Source: a bacterium (GTDB lineage: Bacteria; UBP15; UBA6099). Taken from it: 64,000 bases of DNA. The notes below the pieces were generated by a model. The model ran no database searches and was not told the DNA's origin. It saw nothing but the letters and a program-made list of their open reading frames with translations. The position numbers and the translations under genes were made by a program. Shown piece by piece: positions 63,901 to 64,000 of this stretch. The stretch is taken from positions 1-64,000 of the forward strand of contig JAKQPS010000160.1 in the NCBI GenBank assembly GCA_029564595.1. Direction: 5' to 3'. The number at the start of each line of letters is the position of its first letter. Positions within the stretch are counted from its first letter, which is position 1.

Positions 63901-64000
63901 CGCAGGTATAGATCTTGTGTGTAGGAATTTGGATAGCAAAACAGGCGTTTTAGTTCAATCAAAACATAGGACTGATAGCAGTGGAAGAAGCATAGGTAAC
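60938..64000 (+). CDS. zorD: ZorD, Snf2 helicase with a Mrr-like nuclease (3' end missing)
   Basis: The frame opens at an ATG inside the end of zorC and stays open to the window end (1021 codons), so its stop lies beyond. Walker A is DDMGLGKT (506-513) and the DEAQ box is at 602-605, followed by LTGTPIEN, IFTRFR and an RIGQKKD motif VI (Snf2 type). Near the end is an Mrr-type nuclease start: GDAGIDLV with Asp992 and VQSK with Gln1007-x-Lys1009. A helicase plus Mrr-like nuclease is the type I ZorD layout. The C-terminus is not visible. Confidence 0.85.
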   Translation, partial: MSIFDKKERVIWNMSFNEDGISMNLTINTIRVSLPLDIKTKHYIEYYNKNMLMYINKIEAIDSFSDIFNANRSEINIPYEYIYEGLEKLNYEQQYESDENDSAEIVNILNDIADIPPIYPLKIKIKTNGTFKDKQFSMMAELYEPPSIRVLTEPVGASIKLNNGNIVLLQKEQYYLLKDMKAIMPDDEIGKMRYWGVLREKAIRAKAELDPYLKNEILLTIDKIKPIIKPLNDGRAMIDIDIQSDKTHELNIKFNKFDKVQDKYNLDSGNNTERIRIIPTDNAREALNNIKRRPILQKNEFAKFLANPEAIFPEKGFDLSEYSDRVIEIGEYKYSSIRFLVSDANKMEWLDWDESIEKVPPLIIQLDGDSEPIEIDISNDEIWENIKDKVRQAAIEGSDYVEIIPKHFVPINQLPEELVSAIDKYNNENNKDKRKIYSLIIKNNVYSLECGDQTLIKCEECQIFTTPPTSIANGVKLYQHQLEGYSRMYWITQNITDPLKGFLLADDMGLGKTLQVICVLAKNISQGIEGKHLLVAPISLLENWNSEITRYYPGVFSTYWLPGKHFNPDMIKNNTIVMTSYETLRERQLELGKIPWQTMIIDEAQKTKNVNTRISNAIKAMKAKNKFALTGTPIENSFSELWNILDFVQPGYLGSLKEFHKKYILPWKNASNEQKVVLSSSLQNDIKPLFLRRNKVDVLNDLPKKHLQTVRVGMGELQKQYYHEEIIKYNRDINTNMIGTILRLIAICSHPALIYETMNDFKKWIEDCPKMKLTIDILKQIKKKDEKALIFTRFRKLQMMMKIIIENIFGINAYVINGQTPPNKRQEIVDTFSNTPNFNVLILGPRAAGFGLNIVAANHVVFYTREWNPAVESQAIDRTYRIGQKKDVYVYYPFVSDSSFITVEEKIHQLLQQKMELQTSIGIMPQSDITLTSNDFIEILKKEHHEDDARILNISDIDKLGWEYLERTGKVIFERKGYKVNFTPKTGDAGIDLVCRNLDSKTGVLVQSKHRTDSSGRSIGN

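Overview
The window is bacterial chromosomal DNA from an organism I cannot assign to a named lineage. Most of it (about 2.2-55.9 kb) is moderately G+C-rich and densely coded, with frequent 4-base gene overlaps, Shine-Dalgarno starts and TAG used as an ordinary stop. The genes mltG, mscL, rlmN, folP, thiE and proS, three tRNAs and several two-component proteins look like the core genome of a free-living, probably uncultured bacterium. The left edge (1-2.2 kb) is more A+T-rich, and everything right of the tRNA-Gly gene (55.9-64 kb) is strongly A+T-rich and appears to be an acquired defence island.

Region A (2.2-16.2 kb) is the most unusual part. A strong sigma70-type promoter precedes two HxsD-like genes, an HxsB-like radical SAM/SPASM maturase, three paralogous His-x-Asn/His-x-Ser repeat proteins of 264-270 residues, an HxsC-like radical SAM enzyme, three more radical SAM enzymes and a DUF483-like protein. 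Read directly, the histidines of all three repeat proteins lie on the same lattice: alternating steps of 6 and 9 residues, a 15-residue (45-bp) period. A convergent flank carries a broken HemN-like radical SAM gene (one frameshift and one in-frame amber) and a radical SAM protein with a B12-binding-type N-terminal region. The Hxs families are known from genome surveys as a system of unknown function. The triplicated precursor, the 6/9 lattice and the extra maturases look like an undescribed, elaborated version.

Region B (16.6-31 kb) holds a NeuB-type synthase, a KdsC-like phosphatase, an SDR, an aldehyde dehydrogenase, a transketolase and a two-domain glycosyltransferase on the plus strand. 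On the minus strand are an enolase-superfamily dehydratase, a ketopantoate-reductase-like enzyme, a CMP-sugar synthetase (NeuA-like) and a methyltransferase. Together they suggest synthesis and transfer of a CMP-activated sugar acid for a surface glycan. An initiator tRNA, a hicB with a decayed hicA, another methyltransferase and a zinc-ribbon membrane protein follow.

Region C (31.8-41.4 kb) is a histidine kinase plus sigma54 activator, then a sigma54-type promoter with upstream palindromes, then an operon of a Cys-repeat protein, a NuoE-like subunit, a NuoF-GltD fusion, a NuoG-like iron-sulfur subunit and an FMN glutamate-synthase-like subunit. This is a candidate NAD(P)H-linked, possibly bifurcating, oxidoreductase under nitrogen- or carbon-type sigma54 control. 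Region D (41.5-50 kb) is housekeeping: tRNA-Arg, a hybrid kinase, mscL, mltG, a radical SAM protein, folP, rlmN and thiE.

Region E (50-64 kb) starts with a NotI-family restriction enzyme paired with a D12-class adenine methylase, then an acyl-CoA synthetase, proS and tRNA-Gly. After the composition break come a peroxiredoxin and a type I Zorya anti-phage system (zorABCD), with zorD cut off by the window end.
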